Positions 16,170 to 25,146 of a stretch of 64,000 nt of DNA are shown here, piece after piece. Numbering within the stretch: the stretch's first letter is position 1; every line of letters starts with the position of its first letter. This stretch comes from Oscillospiraceae bacterium (GTDB taxonomy: Bacteria > Bacillota > Clostridia > Oscillospirales > Acutalibacteraceae): positions 1-64,000 of the forward strand of contig SVPD01000006.1 of assembly GCA_015066045.1 (NCBI GenBank), read 5' to 3'. The notes beneath the pieces were generated by a model, which saw only the letters and a program-made list of their open reading frames with translations, searched no databases and had not been told where the DNA came from. A program made the translations under genes and the position numbers.

Positions 16170-17069
16170 ATGAAAGATATTTTTCTCATTATCGCTCTTG
16201 TTGTAATGACAGTACTGTGTGCGATTTTACTTGCACTTCACATTATAAATAAAAAGAAAACCCGTGCTTTGACACTGAGCATTGACAAATTCATCAAAGA
16301 CGGCACTATGACCGAGCTTTCTACCTTTGACGGTGATTTTGCTCACCTGCAGAGTAATGTCTGCGAGCTTGAGGCAAGGCTTATTCAGGAGCGTGAATAC
16401 ACCAAGCTCGAAGCCAAGAATAACACCGAGTTTATCTCCGATATTTCGCATCAGCTGAAAACTCCTCTTGCAGGGCTTCGCCTTTACTGTGAAATGGAGC
16501 ATAATACTACTCCGAGCAGTCACACCGAAAAAGAGCTTGTCCTTATCAGCAAAATGGAAAAGCTTATCCATAATGTGCTCAAGCTCGAAAAAATACGTAG
16601 CGATACCTATGTAATGAATTTTGAAGAAACAGAGCTTTCCGACCTTTTACTTGACCTTAAGTCAGAGTTTTCTGCTCTCTTTTCGACGAAAACTATCACC
16701 GTTAAGGGCAGCGGTACTCTTCGTACAGACAAAGCCTGGCTTCGTGAGGCACTGGGTAATGTTATCAAGAATGCCTGCGAGCATACAAAAGCTGACGGCA
16801 AGGTTGATATTCTTATCGAACAAGCCGAGAAAAGCGTCAGCGTGATTATTGAAGATAACGGCGGCGGTGTACCCGAAAAAGAACTGCCTATGCTTTTCAG
16901 AAGATTTCACCGTACGGAAAATGCTTCATCCGACAGTGCAGGCATAGGTCTTTCTATCACCAAGGCAATAGTAGAAAAGCATCACGGCACAATCACAGCC
17001 GAGAACAGTGAAAAAGGTCTTCGTGTGGCTATGTGCTTTCCCATAATTGATGCAAATTTAAAACTATAG
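16170..17069 (+). CDS. Sensor histidine kinase, compact membrane type
   Basis: The ATG at 16170 follows GGGAGGAATAACCTT and gives 299 residues. There is one clear N-terminal membrane segment (4-27) and essentially no extracellular sensor domain, typical of kinases that read the state of a partner ABC transporter. The kinase core has FISDISHQLKTPLAGL (His94), the N box NVIKNACEHT, G1 IEDNGGGVPE, the F box FRRFHR and G2 GIGLSITKAIVEKHHG. The gene begins four bases after the regulator stop. The system resembles BceS-type kinases in size and context, although the membrane part is shorter than usual. Confidence 0.9.
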   Translation: MKDIFLIIALVVMTVLCAILLALHIINKKKTRALTLSIDKFIKDGTMTELSTFDGDFAHLQSNVCELEARLIQEREYTKLEAKNNTEFISDISHQLKTPLAGLRLYCEMEHNTTPSSHTEKELVLISKMEKLIHNVLKLEKIRSDTYVMNFEETELSDLLLDLKSEFSALFSTKTITVKGSGTLRTDKAWLREALGNVIKNACEHTKADGKVDILIEQAEKSVSVIIEDNGGGVPEKELPMLFRRFHRTENASSDSAGIGLSITKAIVEKHHGTITAENSEKGLRVAMCFPIIDANLKL

Positions 17070-17113
17070 TACTTCTGTGCTTAATGCAACTGTTCCTGAA
17101 AAAAAGAAAGCAC

Positions 17114-17142
17114 TTGACATTGACTGCCAAGTGCTGTATAAT
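17114..17142 (+). promoter_or_regulatory. Consensus promoter of a short antisense-like RNA
   Basis: TTGACA (17114-17119), exactly 17 bp and TATAAT (17137-17142) match the sigma-A consensus at all 12 positions. No coding gene follows for 300 bp, so it should drive a small RNA from about 17149. Confidence 0.8.
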
Positions 17143-17148
17143 ATAGTC

Positions 17149-17240
17149 AAGAGGTAACCGTTCAAAGCGGTTGGCCAATTGCAATTGTTTATTTATTTAA
17201 AAACAACCGTCACTTAGCCGAGTGGCGGTTGTTCCTTTTT
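17149..17240 (+). ncRNA. Predicted antitoxin-like small RNA (about 90 nt)
   Basis: The transcript would start near 17149 at a perfect promoter and end at the hairpin 17202-17233 plus CCTTTTT. Its 3' part is antisense to the end of the 27-codon reading frame at 17210-17293. Its 5' part carries GTCAAGAGG (17146-17154) and GCGGTTGGC (17167-17175). The same motifs occur in the opposing transcript (17339-17347 and 17321-17329 on the minus strand). Convergent transcripts that share direct repeats and a bidirectional terminator are the arrangement of par/Fst type I toxin-antitoxin loci. The RNA itself is predicted, not observed. Confidence 0.6.
17202..17233. terminator. Bidirectional terminator shared by two convergent small transcripts
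   Basis: AACAACCGTCACT (17202-17214) pairs with AGTGGCGGTTGTT (17221-17233), 13 positions with one G-T pair and a 6-base loop. CCTTTTT follows on the plus strand and TTTAAAT on the minus strand. The minus-strand reading frame stops inside this stem. Confidence 0.75.
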
Positions 17241-17293
17241 ACCCTAATCGTTACAGTATAACTTAATATATGTAATGTTATGATAATAGGCAT
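17210..17293 (-). CDS. Predicted 27-residue type I toxin-like peptide
   Basis: On the minus strand an AAAGGAGG site (17303-17310) lies eight bases before ATG at 17293. The frame runs 27 codons to TGA within the terminator stem. The peptide begins MPIIITLHILSYTVTI, a short hydrophobic helix, and ends in the basic tail RVKRNNRHSAK. Size, hydrophobic core, charged tail, strong ribosome binding site, own promoter and convergent small RNA together resemble membrane-acting type I toxins of the Fst/par kind. Sequence identity to Fst itself is not evident. It lies between the two-component genes and the ABC operon. Confidence 0.6.
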   Translation of the reverse strand: MPIIITLHILSYTVTIRVKRNNRHSAK

Positions 17294-17356
17294 ACACAGC
17301 ACCTCCTTTCGGAAGAGCGTGCCAACCGCCTTACTACGCCTCTTGACTACGAGGGT

Positions 17357-17383
17357 ATTATATCACAACCGTAAATTTGTCAA
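17357..17383 (-). promoter_or_regulatory. Promoter of the toxin-like transcript
   Basis: On the minus strand TTGACA (17383-17378) and an extended -10 TGATATAAT (TATAAT at 17362-17357) are separated by 15 bp. The predicted start near 17350 opens with a CCTC/GAGG hairpin (17339-17354) around the motif AGTCAAGAGG. Confidence 0.6.
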
Positions 17384-17402
17384 TATTTGTAAAATCCCGA
17401 AT

Positions 17403-17456
17403 CTTACGAAATCTTAAGGTAAAAGTCACCTAATCGTAAGGTTGACCGTGTATGAT
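17403..17456 (+). promoter_or_regulatory. Operator and promoter region of the ABC operon
   Basis: CTTACGAAATCTTAAG (17403-17418) copies the operator at 15421-15436 with one change. TATGAT (17451-17456) is the likely -10 and no good -35 is present, as expected for an activator-dependent promoter. The motif-to--10 distance is 48 bases here and 49 at the regulator promoter. AAAGGAGTG precedes the ATG at 17486. Confidence 0.6.
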
Positions 17457-17485
17457 AGACTTATCAAACTAAAAGGAGTGTTACT

Positions 17486-18175
17486 ATGAACATTATAGAA
17501 TGCAAAAACCTCACCAAAGAATACTTGAGCGGTGAAAATGTGGTTAAAGCCGTTGATGATGTAACTGTCAGCTTTGAGCAGGGCGAATTCTGTGCTATCA
17601 CAGGTCCGTCAGGCTCAGGTAAGTCAACCTTCCTTCACGTACTCTCTTCACTTGAAAACCCCACAAGCGGTCACGTTTACTACGGCGGAAAGTCACTTTC
17701 GTCATATAATGACAATCAGCTGTCTATTCTTCGCCGCCGTCGTTTTGGCTTCGTTTTTCAGGCGTACAACCTTGTTCAGGAGCTGACGGGGTACGAGAAT
17801 ATTCTGCTTCCCGTTATGCTTGACGGTAAAAAGCCCGACGAGGAGTATCTTAACAAGGTTATTGATATGCTCGGCATTCGTGACCGATTGGAGCATCTTC
17901 CCTCTGCACTTTCGGGTGGTCAGCAGCAGAGAATCGCCATCGCAAGAGCCCTTGCCAACAGACCTGCTATTCTTTTTGCCGATGAGCCTACGGGTAATCT
18001 TGACGGCAAGAGTGGTCGTGAGGTGTTGTCGCTTCTTAAATATGTCAGTAAGCAGCTTGGCGTTACCCTTATTCTTGTAACCCACGACCTGCACGTTGCA
18101 GAGCAGGCTGAGAGAATTCTTACCATTGAGGACGGCAAGATAGTGGGGGACACACGGCCAGTCAAGGATATATAA
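17486..18175 (+). CDS. ABC transporter ATP-binding protein (MacB/BceA-like)
   Basis: At 229 residues this is the usual size for LolD/MacB/BceA ATPases. It shows Walker A GPSGSGKS (40-47), a Q loop in FVFQAYNLVQ, the signature LSGGQQQ (142-148), Walker B ILFADE (162-167) and the H-loop VTHD. It would power the two FtsX-type permeases that follow (18197-23766) in export, peptide removal or mechanotransmission. The operator at 17403 links it to the two-component system upstream. Confidence 0.95.
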   Translation: MNIIECKNLTKEYLSGENVVKAVDDVTVSFEQGEFCAITGPSGSGKSTFLHVLSSLENPTSGHVYYGGKSLSSYNDNQLSILRRRRFGFVFQAYNLVQELTGYENILLPVMLDGKKPDEEYLNKVIDMLGIRDRLEHLPSALSGGQQQRIAIARALANRPAILFADEPTGNLDGKSGREVLSLLKYVSKQLGVTLILVTHDLHVAEQAERILTIEDGKIVGDTRPVKDI

Positions 18176-18196
18176 AACGGTGAGCGGGTGACGGCA

Positions 18197-20986
18197 ATGA
18201 AGAAAAAACTCACGGTTAATACCCTTGCCTTCGGAAATCTGCGACAGAGGAAAAAGCAGTATACCCTTATGATTATCGGTATAATTTTAGCGATGATATT
18301 TACCTCGGGTGTGCCATTTTTTATCTCCTGCTCTAAATCATCGCAGGAGGAGATAAGATTCAGACGGCAGGGAAAACAGAATTTTATTATAATCAATGCA
18401 CAGAATTACGATTTCGCACCGATGCTTGAGCAAGGCTCTGTAGAAAGCATAGGCTACGGACATATTCTGTCCTACGGCTGGAGCGAGGAAAATGAAAGAG
18501 CAGACTTTTCCGACGGCACTATGATAGGCTGGCTGGACGAAACGGCAGAGTCCCTTTACTATCCGCAGATTATCGAGGGCAGAATGCCCGAAAAAGAGGG
18601 CGAAATCATAATAGAAAAAAATGCTCTTTCGAGAATGCGTCTGGAAACAAAGGTAGGAGAAAAAATCACCTTTAAGGAGCTTGCCTGTAACGGTGGAGAA
18701 TTTCTGGCAGAGGAAACGGAAAAGACCTATACTTTAGTCGGTATTATGGACGATAAAAAGTCATATTTGGAGAGTATGCACTCCGAGTCTTTGGATTCTG
18801 TGGCACTTATTCCCGCCGCCTTTGTGGTTAAAGGTACACAGACGGACATCGGCGGTAAGGAAGCACTTATTGCCCTGCTTACCGAAAAATATATGCCAAG
18901 CAGCCTTTTATGGGAAAACATCCCCTATGAGGACAGAATACAGAGCGACTATGTACGGGGGCAATCTGTGGGCGACGCTTATTCGGAAGTGGCAAACAAC
19001 TCCTTTACTTTTGCCTTCCTTTTTATTCTTTTGGCCTTTCTTTCCTGCTTCGGCATAGTAAACACCTTTAATTCTAATCTCAAGGAGCGCAAAACACAGA
19101 TAGGAATGCTTAAGGCAGTCGGCGCAACAAGAAGGCAGATAATAAACATTTTCGGCAGAGAGGCTTTTATCATCTGCGCCCTTTCCGCACCCTTAAGCGT
19201 AGGACTTTCCTACGGTGCAGTCAAGCTTTTCGCAGGTCTTATGGGTGAAAACTTTATCTTTAAGCCGGATGTAACCGTGCTTTTGCTCGGTGCGCTTTTC
19301 GGCATAATCTGTGTTATGCTTTCAGCCGTTATTCCTCTTTTGAGTATTTCTAAATTACCGCCTATGCAGGCAATAAGAGACATAGAGCTGATGCGAAAGA
19401 TGAAGAACAAGAAGATTAAAAGTCAGAGGCAGTTCAATGTTTCCCGTCTTCTGGCCAAAAGGAAGCTGACCTTCTCCCGTGTAAGACAGACCGGAGTGTG
19501 TCTGATTATTACCTTATCCATAGTTATATGCTGCATTTCAATGTCATTTCTCTATGCTACGGTATCGGAGTCCTATAAAATCTATAATTCCGACTATCAG
19601 ATAAGTGATTACGGCCGTTCCGGTGCGTCAAACAGTTTCATTAACTTTAAATCGCTTCAGACAGACTTTACCGAAAATTCTAAATACGAGATTTACGATT
19701 TACCGCAGGTGGCAAAGGTTTACGGGCAGAAGACAGTGAATATTAATCTGCTTTTCGAGGAAGATGTTCCGGAGTATCTGCAGGTAAATGAATATGCGTC
19801 AATTCACGGTACCTCCTCACGCTATAAAACCGCATACGATGTGAGAATGGATTCTTATTATTCTGAGGCAGTTTCCGCTGCCGGAGGCTCTGCAGAGCGT
19901 CCCGCGGAAATATCTCCCACCGCAGAAAACATCAAAGAATATATGCACTATGCACCGAATCCTGATTATACCTATACCAAAGAGGCGGCAGGAATCGAGG
20001 GCGAGCTTTTCAATACTACCGTAATTGCCCGAAGTGAAGGAATACTGGACTTCAATGAGGATTTAATAACAGACGGTGAGATAAATTATGACAAGCTCAA
20101 CAGCGGTGAAGAGGTTATTATCTTCGCCCCCGAAAGGATAGGCTTCAGCATAGTGGAATATGACGACGGCTTTTCGTGGGGACTTTACAATATGGACGAG
20201 AGCGAAAAGACAGGCAGTATGATGGACGAGGCGATGAAGGGTAACACCTTGGCACAGGCCGAAAATCCCTTTAAGGCAGGAGATACTCTCACTCTCTGTC
20301 TTCTGTGCGATGACGGAAACGGTAATCTGACCAGAGAGGACCGTCAGGTGAAAATCGGTGCAGTTATCGGCAATAAAAACAACTCCGCAGGCAATTTCGG
20401 AATTTACACTACTGTAAAAGGTCTGGATAAATTCAGCACCGTCTTTAATTACGACAAATTCGATGTGGAGCTTAAAGAGGACTGTACGGCTGAAATCGAT
20501 GCAGAAATGCAGTCGGAGCTTTCAGCTATGTTCCCCGGAAAGGATATAGGCTCAGCCTTTGCCTTTAATGAGGGTGAAAAGCAGGAGCTTCGCACTACCG
20601 TGCTTTCCGTCGGCTCTCTTATCATCGTTATGCTGACAGTGTGTATTTCTCTTATCAATAATTCAGTCAGCGCACAGATCCGTGAGGGCAAGCGCTCAAT
20701 AGGCACTCTCCGTGCCGTAGGTGCATCGGAAAAGGAGCTTACGCTTTCTTATCTTTTACAGATAGCCTCTATGCTTCTTTGGGGCTTCGGAGCAGGAACG
20801 GTGATTTATGCGGTGTCCTATTATGCCATCGGATTTATAGTCACCGGTGAATACTGGCCTGTAGTGCTGTGGCCTGCATTTTTGGTCTTCGGTATAATTG
20901 CTTTGGCTTGTTATATCAACCTTAAAGCCAAAATCAAAACAATCACAAAATACAGTATAGTCGAAAACATCAGAGAATTGGGGTGA
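18197..20986 (+). CDS. Giant FtsX-type ABC permease 1
   Basis: The ATG at 18197 follows GAGCGGGTGAC and gives 929 residues; a GTG at 18188 is possible. The N-terminal helix (about 21-42) is followed by a large extracellular domain and three helices of a first FtsX domain (about 270-400, with LKERKTQIGMLKAVGATRRQI). A further helix follows near 440, then a second extracellular domain (about 460-790). A second FtsX domain closes the protein (about 800-920, with IREGKRSIGTLRAVGAS). The two halves make a ten-helix BceB-like design, but the extracellular domains are very large. It overlaps the next, paralogous permease by one base (TGATG). Confidence 0.9.
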   Translation: MKKKLTVNTLAFGNLRQRKKQYTLMIIGIILAMIFTSGVPFFISCSKSSQEEIRFRRQGKQNFIIINAQNYDFAPMLEQGSVESIGYGHILSYGWSEENERADFSDGTMIGWLDETAESLYYPQIIEGRMPEKEGEIIIEKNALSRMRLETKVGEKITFKELACNGGEFLAEETEKTYTLVGIMDDKKSYLESMHSESLDSVALIPAAFVVKGTQTDIGGKEALIALLTEKYMPSSLLWENIPYEDRIQSDYVRGQSVGDAYSEVANNSFTFAFLFILLAFLSCFGIVNTFNSNLKERKTQIGMLKAVGATRRQIINIFGREAFIICALSAPLSVGLSYGAVKLFAGLMGENFIFKPDVTVLLLGALFGIICVMLSAVIPLLSISKLPPMQAIRDIELMRKMKNKKIKSQRQFNVSRLLAKRKLTFSRVRQTGVCLIITLSIVICCISMSFLYATVSESYKIYNSDYQISDYGRSGASNSFINFKSLQTDFTENSKYEIYDLPQVAKVYGQKTVNINLLFEEDVPEYLQVNEYASIHGTSSRYKTAYDVRMDSYYSEAVSAAGGSAERPAEISPTAENIKEYMHYAPNPDYTYTKEAAGIEGELFNTTVIARSEGILDFNEDLITDGEINYDKLNSGEEVIIFAPERIGFSIVEYDDGFSWGLYNMDESEKTGSMMDEAMKGNTLAQAENPFKAGDTLTLCLLCDDGNGNLTREDRQVKIGAVIGNKNNSAGNFGIYTTVKGLDKFSTVFNYDKFDVELKEDCTAEIDAEMQSELSAMFPGKDIGSAFAFNEGEKQELRTTVLSVGSLIIVMLTVCISLINNSVSAQIREGKRSIGTLRAVGASEKELTLSYLLQIASMLLWGFGAGTVIYAVSYYAIGFIVTGEYWPVVLWPAFLVFGIIALACYINLKAKIKTITKYSIVENIRELG

Positions 20987-23766
20987 TGCAGATGAAGGAT
21001 AAAAAGAAGCTTACAATTAACACCCTTGCTATGGGCAACCTAAAGCAAAGGCGAAAGCAATATACAATTCTCATTATCGGCATTGTGCTTGCCATGGTGT
21101 TCTCGTCGGGGATTATGTTCTTCGTTTCTTGCCTTCAAAGCTCAATCGAAGAAACCAAGCACAGACTTTACGGAACACAGCACGAAATATACCTTAATGC
21201 ATCGAATATCGATTTTGAAAACGGCGAACTAACTGAATTTGTCCGTGAATACAGTTTTGCACACACAATAGGCTTTGCTTATCATTCGGAAGAAAAGAAG
21301 GATGTGGGAACTGCCGTTTCGTGGCTTGAGGACAAGGCAGAAGAAATGTATTATCCTTTCCTATATGAAGGCAGAATGCCTGAAAAGGAAGGCGAGGCTG
21401 TTATTGAAAGAGAAGCCATTATGACTTTAGGACTCGGCGACAAAAAATTAGGTGATAAAATCACCCTTACAATGAAGATACCCGATGGAAAAGGCTTCAG
21501 CAATAAAACCGAAGAAAGAACCTATACCATTGTCGGTATTATGTGCAACAAGAAAAGTGCTATATGTGAATGGAACAGCAACGAGAGAGCAGCCTACCTT
21601 CCTTCCGTTTTTGTTAACAAAGGTGAACAGGCGGCCGTTGGTGGAAAGGAATTACTTGTTGCCTTTGTCAATCTTAATTTATATGACAAAGGCATAAGCA
21701 AACCGGAAACCTTCAGTAACGAAGACTTCGAAAGATATTATAAAGTTACAGATAAGATTTTAAGAGAAACAACATACTATCACGATAGCACCAGCGACGG
21801 AACAAGCGGAACGGACATCTGGTCTGCTATGCTTTACAGTATTGCTTTTGCTGCTATGCTGACACTCGTTTCCTGCCTTACCATAGTTAATTCCTTCTCT
21901 AACAATCTTCGTGAAAGAAAAAAGCAGATTGGCATGCTTCGTGCCGTAGGTGCTACTAAAAAGCAGATTATATCCATTTATGCCCGAGAAGCATTTATAA
22001 TAAGTCTTATTTCTGCTCCGATAAGTATTCTTATCTCATATTTCGGAGTAAAGCTCATTATAAAATTGATGGGTGATGACCTGGTATTTCTTCCTGAGGT
22101 ATGGATACTTTTTGTCGGCGCCTTACTCGGTGTAATAGTTGTTATGCTGGCGGCACTTATACCGCTTATTCCCATTTCGAAAAGCTCGCCTATGCAGGCA
22201 ATCCGTAATGTGGAATATATGCGAAGACTGAGAAAAAATAAAATTCGCTCACAGAAAAGCTTTAATGTGTCTTCACTTTTAGCAAAGAGAAACATTATGC
22301 TTTCCCGTTCGAGACAGCTTGTGGTAAGCATTCTTTTAGCTCTTACGGTTATCGGCTCCTGCTTCAGCTTTTCGGGACTCAGCCATGAAGCATCACAGGT
22401 GAATACAAGAAAATATCAGTATCATATCTCTGACAATGCCGGTTACGATAAAACACTGGCAGACTGCACTCTTGATTTCAGCGGCTTCAGTAATAATGAT
22501 GTTGCAGACCTTGTCGCTTCGGGATATTTTGATGAGGTTATAGTAACAAAAAGGGCAAATATAAATATCCTGAAGGACAGCTTTAACGATTACGAGCTTT
22601 TAATGCTTTTAGGTGACAATAGCGGCTACAGCATGTATAAGGAGGTTGACGAAGGACTTACAAAAGAAAACTACAAAGAAAAATGTACGGCTGAATTTTA
22701 TGAAGACTACACAGAAGCGATAGAGAATTATAATTACAGCTCTCTCGTTCTTCCGTCAACTCTGCTGAGCATTAATGAAGAATATTTTGAGCTTTTTGAA
22801 GATAAGGTTATCGAGGGCGAGATAAATATAGACAAGCTTAATTCAGGTGAGGAAATTATTCTCGTTGCGCCCGAAAAAATAGCTATCGGCCTTAATAAGT
22901 TTGATTTAGAGCAAGGATATACCTTTTTAGAGAGTGATTACTTTTCTGAAACCGACCCCTTGAGCGAATACATTGATGTTTTTGAAATTCAGGAGTGTAC
23001 CTACAAGGTCGGTGATGAGCTTTATTTAAGCAATGTAAACGTTTCTCAGAAGGACGAAACTAACTTTGTAAGAACCGATAGAAAGGTTAAAATCGGTGCA
23101 ATAGTTCACACCACCTATGATAGCGGCATTGAATTTGATATGCCATATGTTACAAATTTAGGTATTCTTACAACAAACAGTGCAAGCTTTCTTTTCGCTC
23201 CCGAGACAGATTACGATGACATTCAGCTTAGTGCAAAGAACATAAACGACGAGAAGAATATGATAATTGCACCCTATCTTGAAAAGCTGACTCTTTCGGT
23301 TGCGGAAGGTTATTTCAGAAACTATTATGAAATGGACAGAGACAGCGAACAGGATATGAAAATACTTTTCTTCGGTCTCTATTGTCTCGTTTCTATCTTC
23401 CTTATCATCTGCGGAAGCGTTGTCAATAATGCTCTTACTGCCCGAATCAGAGAGGGTAAAAAGGAGATAGGTACACTCCGTGCCGTAGGTGCCGACCTTA
23501 AGGTGTTGTCCTCGTCATATATTAGACAACTTCTTGTAATTTTCGGTTGGGGCTACGGAATGGGCTTCGGAATTTATATTATAGGTTATCTTCTTTATAT
23601 AGCAATCCGAAAGTCAATGGAATGGAACAAGGATATTTTTGAACTGAAAATGCTGGAAACTTTGGTGCTGTGCAGTATTCTTTTTGTAATTTGTGCCGTA
23701 AATCTTGTCATTAAAATCCGCAAGGAAATGAAGCACAGCATTGTAGAAAATATCAGAGAGCTGTAA
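20986..23766 (+). CDS. Giant FtsX-type ABC permease 2, paralogue of the preceding one
   Basis: This 926-residue product has the same plan as its neighbour. The start region is LTINTLAMGNLKQRRKQYTI against LTVNTLAFGNLRQRKKQYTL. The first FtsX domain has LRERKKQIGMLRAVGATKKQI, the middle INIDKLNSGEEIILVAPEKI matches INYDKLNSGEEVIIFAPERI, and the last FtsX domain has REGKKEIGTLRAVGAD. The two permeases clearly arose by tandem duplication and probably form a heterodimer served by one ATPase. ATG at 20986 overlaps the preceding stop; ATG at 20992 with GGGGTGAT upstream is an alternative. The SH3-domain protein that follows at 23779 may be an extracytoplasmic partner. Confidence 0.9.
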   Translation: MQMKDKKKLTINTLAMGNLKQRRKQYTILIIGIVLAMVFSSGIMFFVSCLQSSIEETKHRLYGTQHEIYLNASNIDFENGELTEFVREYSFAHTIGFAYHSEEKKDVGTAVSWLEDKAEEMYYPFLYEGRMPEKEGEAVIEREAIMTLGLGDKKLGDKITLTMKIPDGKGFSNKTEERTYTIVGIMCNKKSAICEWNSNERAAYLPSVFVNKGEQAAVGGKELLVAFVNLNLYDKGISKPETFSNEDFERYYKVTDKILRETTYYHDSTSDGTSGTDIWSAMLYSIAFAAMLTLVSCLTIVNSFSNNLRERKKQIGMLRAVGATKKQIISIYAREAFIISLISAPISILISYFGVKLIIKLMGDDLVFLPEVWILFVGALLGVIVVMLAALIPLIPISKSSPMQAIRNVEYMRRLRKNKIRSQKSFNVSSLLAKRNIMLSRSRQLVVSILLALTVIGSCFSFSGLSHEASQVNTRKYQYHISDNAGYDKTLADCTLDFSGFSNNDVADLVASGYFDEVIVTKRANINILKDSFNDYELLMLLGDNSGYSMYKEVDEGLTKENYKEKCTAEFYEDYTEAIENYNYSSLVLPSTLLSINEEYFELFEDKVIEGEINIDKLNSGEEIILVAPEKIAIGLNKFDLEQGYTFLESDYFSETDPLSEYIDVFEIQECTYKVGDELYLSNVNVSQKDETNFVRTDRKVKIGAIVHTTYDSGIEFDMPYVTNLGILTTNSASFLFAPETDYDDIQLSAKNINDEKNMIIAPYLEKLTLSVAEGYFRNYYEMDRDSEQDMKILFFGLYCLVSIFLIICGSVVNNALTARIREGKKEIGTLRAVGADLKVLSSSYIRQLLVIFGWGYGMGFGIYIIGYLLYIAIRKSMEWNKDIFELKMLETLVLCSILFVICAVNLVIKIRKEMKHSIVENIREL

Positions 23767-23778
23767 AGGAGTGATAAT

Positions 23779-24945
23779 ATGAAAAAAATAACAGCCTTTA
23801 TCCTTTGCTTTATCTTTCTGTTCTCCTTTACGCTCACCGCTTCGGCAGAGCGCAAGGAAGAAACAGTCTTTGCCACGGAAAATGTAAATATAAGAACTGA
23901 GCCTACCACGGACAGTGAAAAAGTCGCACTGCTGAAAAAAGGTGAAAGTATCATCCGTATCGGTGAGGCTGACGGTTGGAGCAAGGTAATCTATGAGGGC
24001 AAAGAGAGATATATCACAAGTGAATATCTTGCCTCCGTACCCCCTGAAGAAAAAGCAGAAGATCCCACAGAACAAAACAAAGAAGAGCCTACCACCGAGG
24101 ACAACTCAACACCGAGGTTTATGGTGACCTCTTATGAGCTCAGCGAAAAGAGTCTTTCTCCCGAAAAGTCGGCGGTGCTGAAGGTGACCTTTAAAAATTA
24201 CAGTACCACCAAGGCTCTATATAACATTAAGTTTTCTCTCACGGACCCCAGCGGTGATATTCTGACGGTCGGTATGCCTTCCAAGTATGTGAAGAGTGTT
24301 TATGCCGGCAGCAGTTACACCTGGGAAATCGAGCTGAAAGCCATCAACACGGCTGCTATCGGTCAGCACGACCTTCAGGTGTCGGCAGAGTATGAGGACA
24401 AAAACTTCGGCTCATATTCGTCAAGCGACACGGTGAGAATCGATGTCAAGCAGAGCGTGAAGCTCTCTTACAGCGGTGCAATATTACCGAAAAAGGTCAT
24501 TCAGGGCGACACACAGACAGTTACTCTTGAACTGATGAACACGGGCAAGAGCACCATTTACAACTGCACCCTTGATTTCGACATTGAGGGTATGCAGTCA
24601 GGCGGCAGTGTGTTTGTGGGTAACATTGAGCCTGCAACCAACGCTCAAGGCTCGGCTAATCTGCGGGTTGACAGCGACACTCTCGGCGAGGTTACGGGTA
24701 AAATCACCATAACCTACGAGGACGACTACGGCAAGGAGTATAAGAAAACCGTAGATGTCAGCACGGTTATCGAAGAAAAGGTTGAGCAGGTTGCCACCGC
24801 AACCGAAGACGAAAAGGAGAAGAAAAATCCTCTTTGGTGGTTATTTCTTCTCATAGGTCTTGCCGTCGGCGGAGCTCTCGGCTTCGGCATTCCCTGGCTT
24901 ATCAATGATAAGAAGCAGAGGAAAGAGGACGATTTGAGGTTGTAA
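23779..24945 (+). CDS. Secreted, membrane-anchored protein with SH3 and CARDB-like domains
   Basis: This 388-residue protein has a signal peptide (1-24, ending TASA). A bacterial SH3 domain follows (about 28-85, ENVNIRTEPTTDSEKVALLKKGE), then an acidic linker rich in Pro, Glu and Thr. Two CARDB/DUF11-like beta domains come next (about 110-220 and 225-340, LSEKSLSPEKSAVLKVTFKN and LPKKVIQGDTQTVTLELMNT). A C-terminal membrane helix (about 352-375) ends in a basic tail. It is anchored outside the cell and could touch peptidoglycan through the SH3 domain. Being 12 bases after permease 2 and before a terminator, it is the last gene of the ABC operon. COG1361-type anchors beside MacB-like permeases are known. 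Confidence 0.85.
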   Translation: MKKITAFILCFIFLFSFTLTASAERKEETVFATENVNIRTEPTTDSEKVALLKKGESIIRIGEADGWSKVIYEGKERYITSEYLASVPPEEKAEDPTEQNKEEPTTEDNSTPRFMVTSYELSEKSLSPEKSAVLKVTFKNYSTTKALYNIKFSLTDPSGDILTVGMPSKYVKSVYAGSSYTWEIELKAINTAAIGQHDLQVSAEYEDKNFGSYSSSDTVRIDVKQSVKLSYSGAILPKKVIQGDTQTVTLELMNTGKSTIYNCTLDFDIEGMQSGGSVFVGNIEPATNAQGSANLRVDSDTLGEVTGKITITYEDDYGKEYKKTVDVSTVIEEKVEQVATATEDEKEKKNPLWWLFLLIGLAVGGALGFGIPWLINDKKQRKEDDLRL

Positions 24946-24953
24946 CGGAATAA

Positions 24954-24995
24954 AAGGCAAGTGCAGTAGTTTCGGCTACTGCACTTGGTTTTTTG
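24954..24995 (+). terminator. Terminator of the ABC operon
   Basis: CAAGTGCAGTAG (24958-24969) pairs perfectly with CTACTGCACTTG (24976-24987), followed by GTTTTTTG. Confidence 0.9.
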
Positions 24996-25146
24996 ACCTA
25001 AAAGCTGATGTTTTAAGAAAATATTCATACAATATTAAGCTCGATTAAACTGCATTTCACATAATTTACACATAAGAAAAGTAAAATGTCTGTTAAAATG
25101 GGTGATTTTAGTCTTTGACAGAAAAATACGATGTGAGGTATTAGTT

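Noticed and set aside
17202..17233. Simple terminator of the kinase gene at 17069
   Set aside because: It lies 130 bases downstream and its own perfect promoter starts just before it, so it belongs to the small-RNA locus.
23614..24075. 153-codon minus-strand frame
   Set aside because: Antisense to permease 2 and the SH3 protein, both clearly coding.
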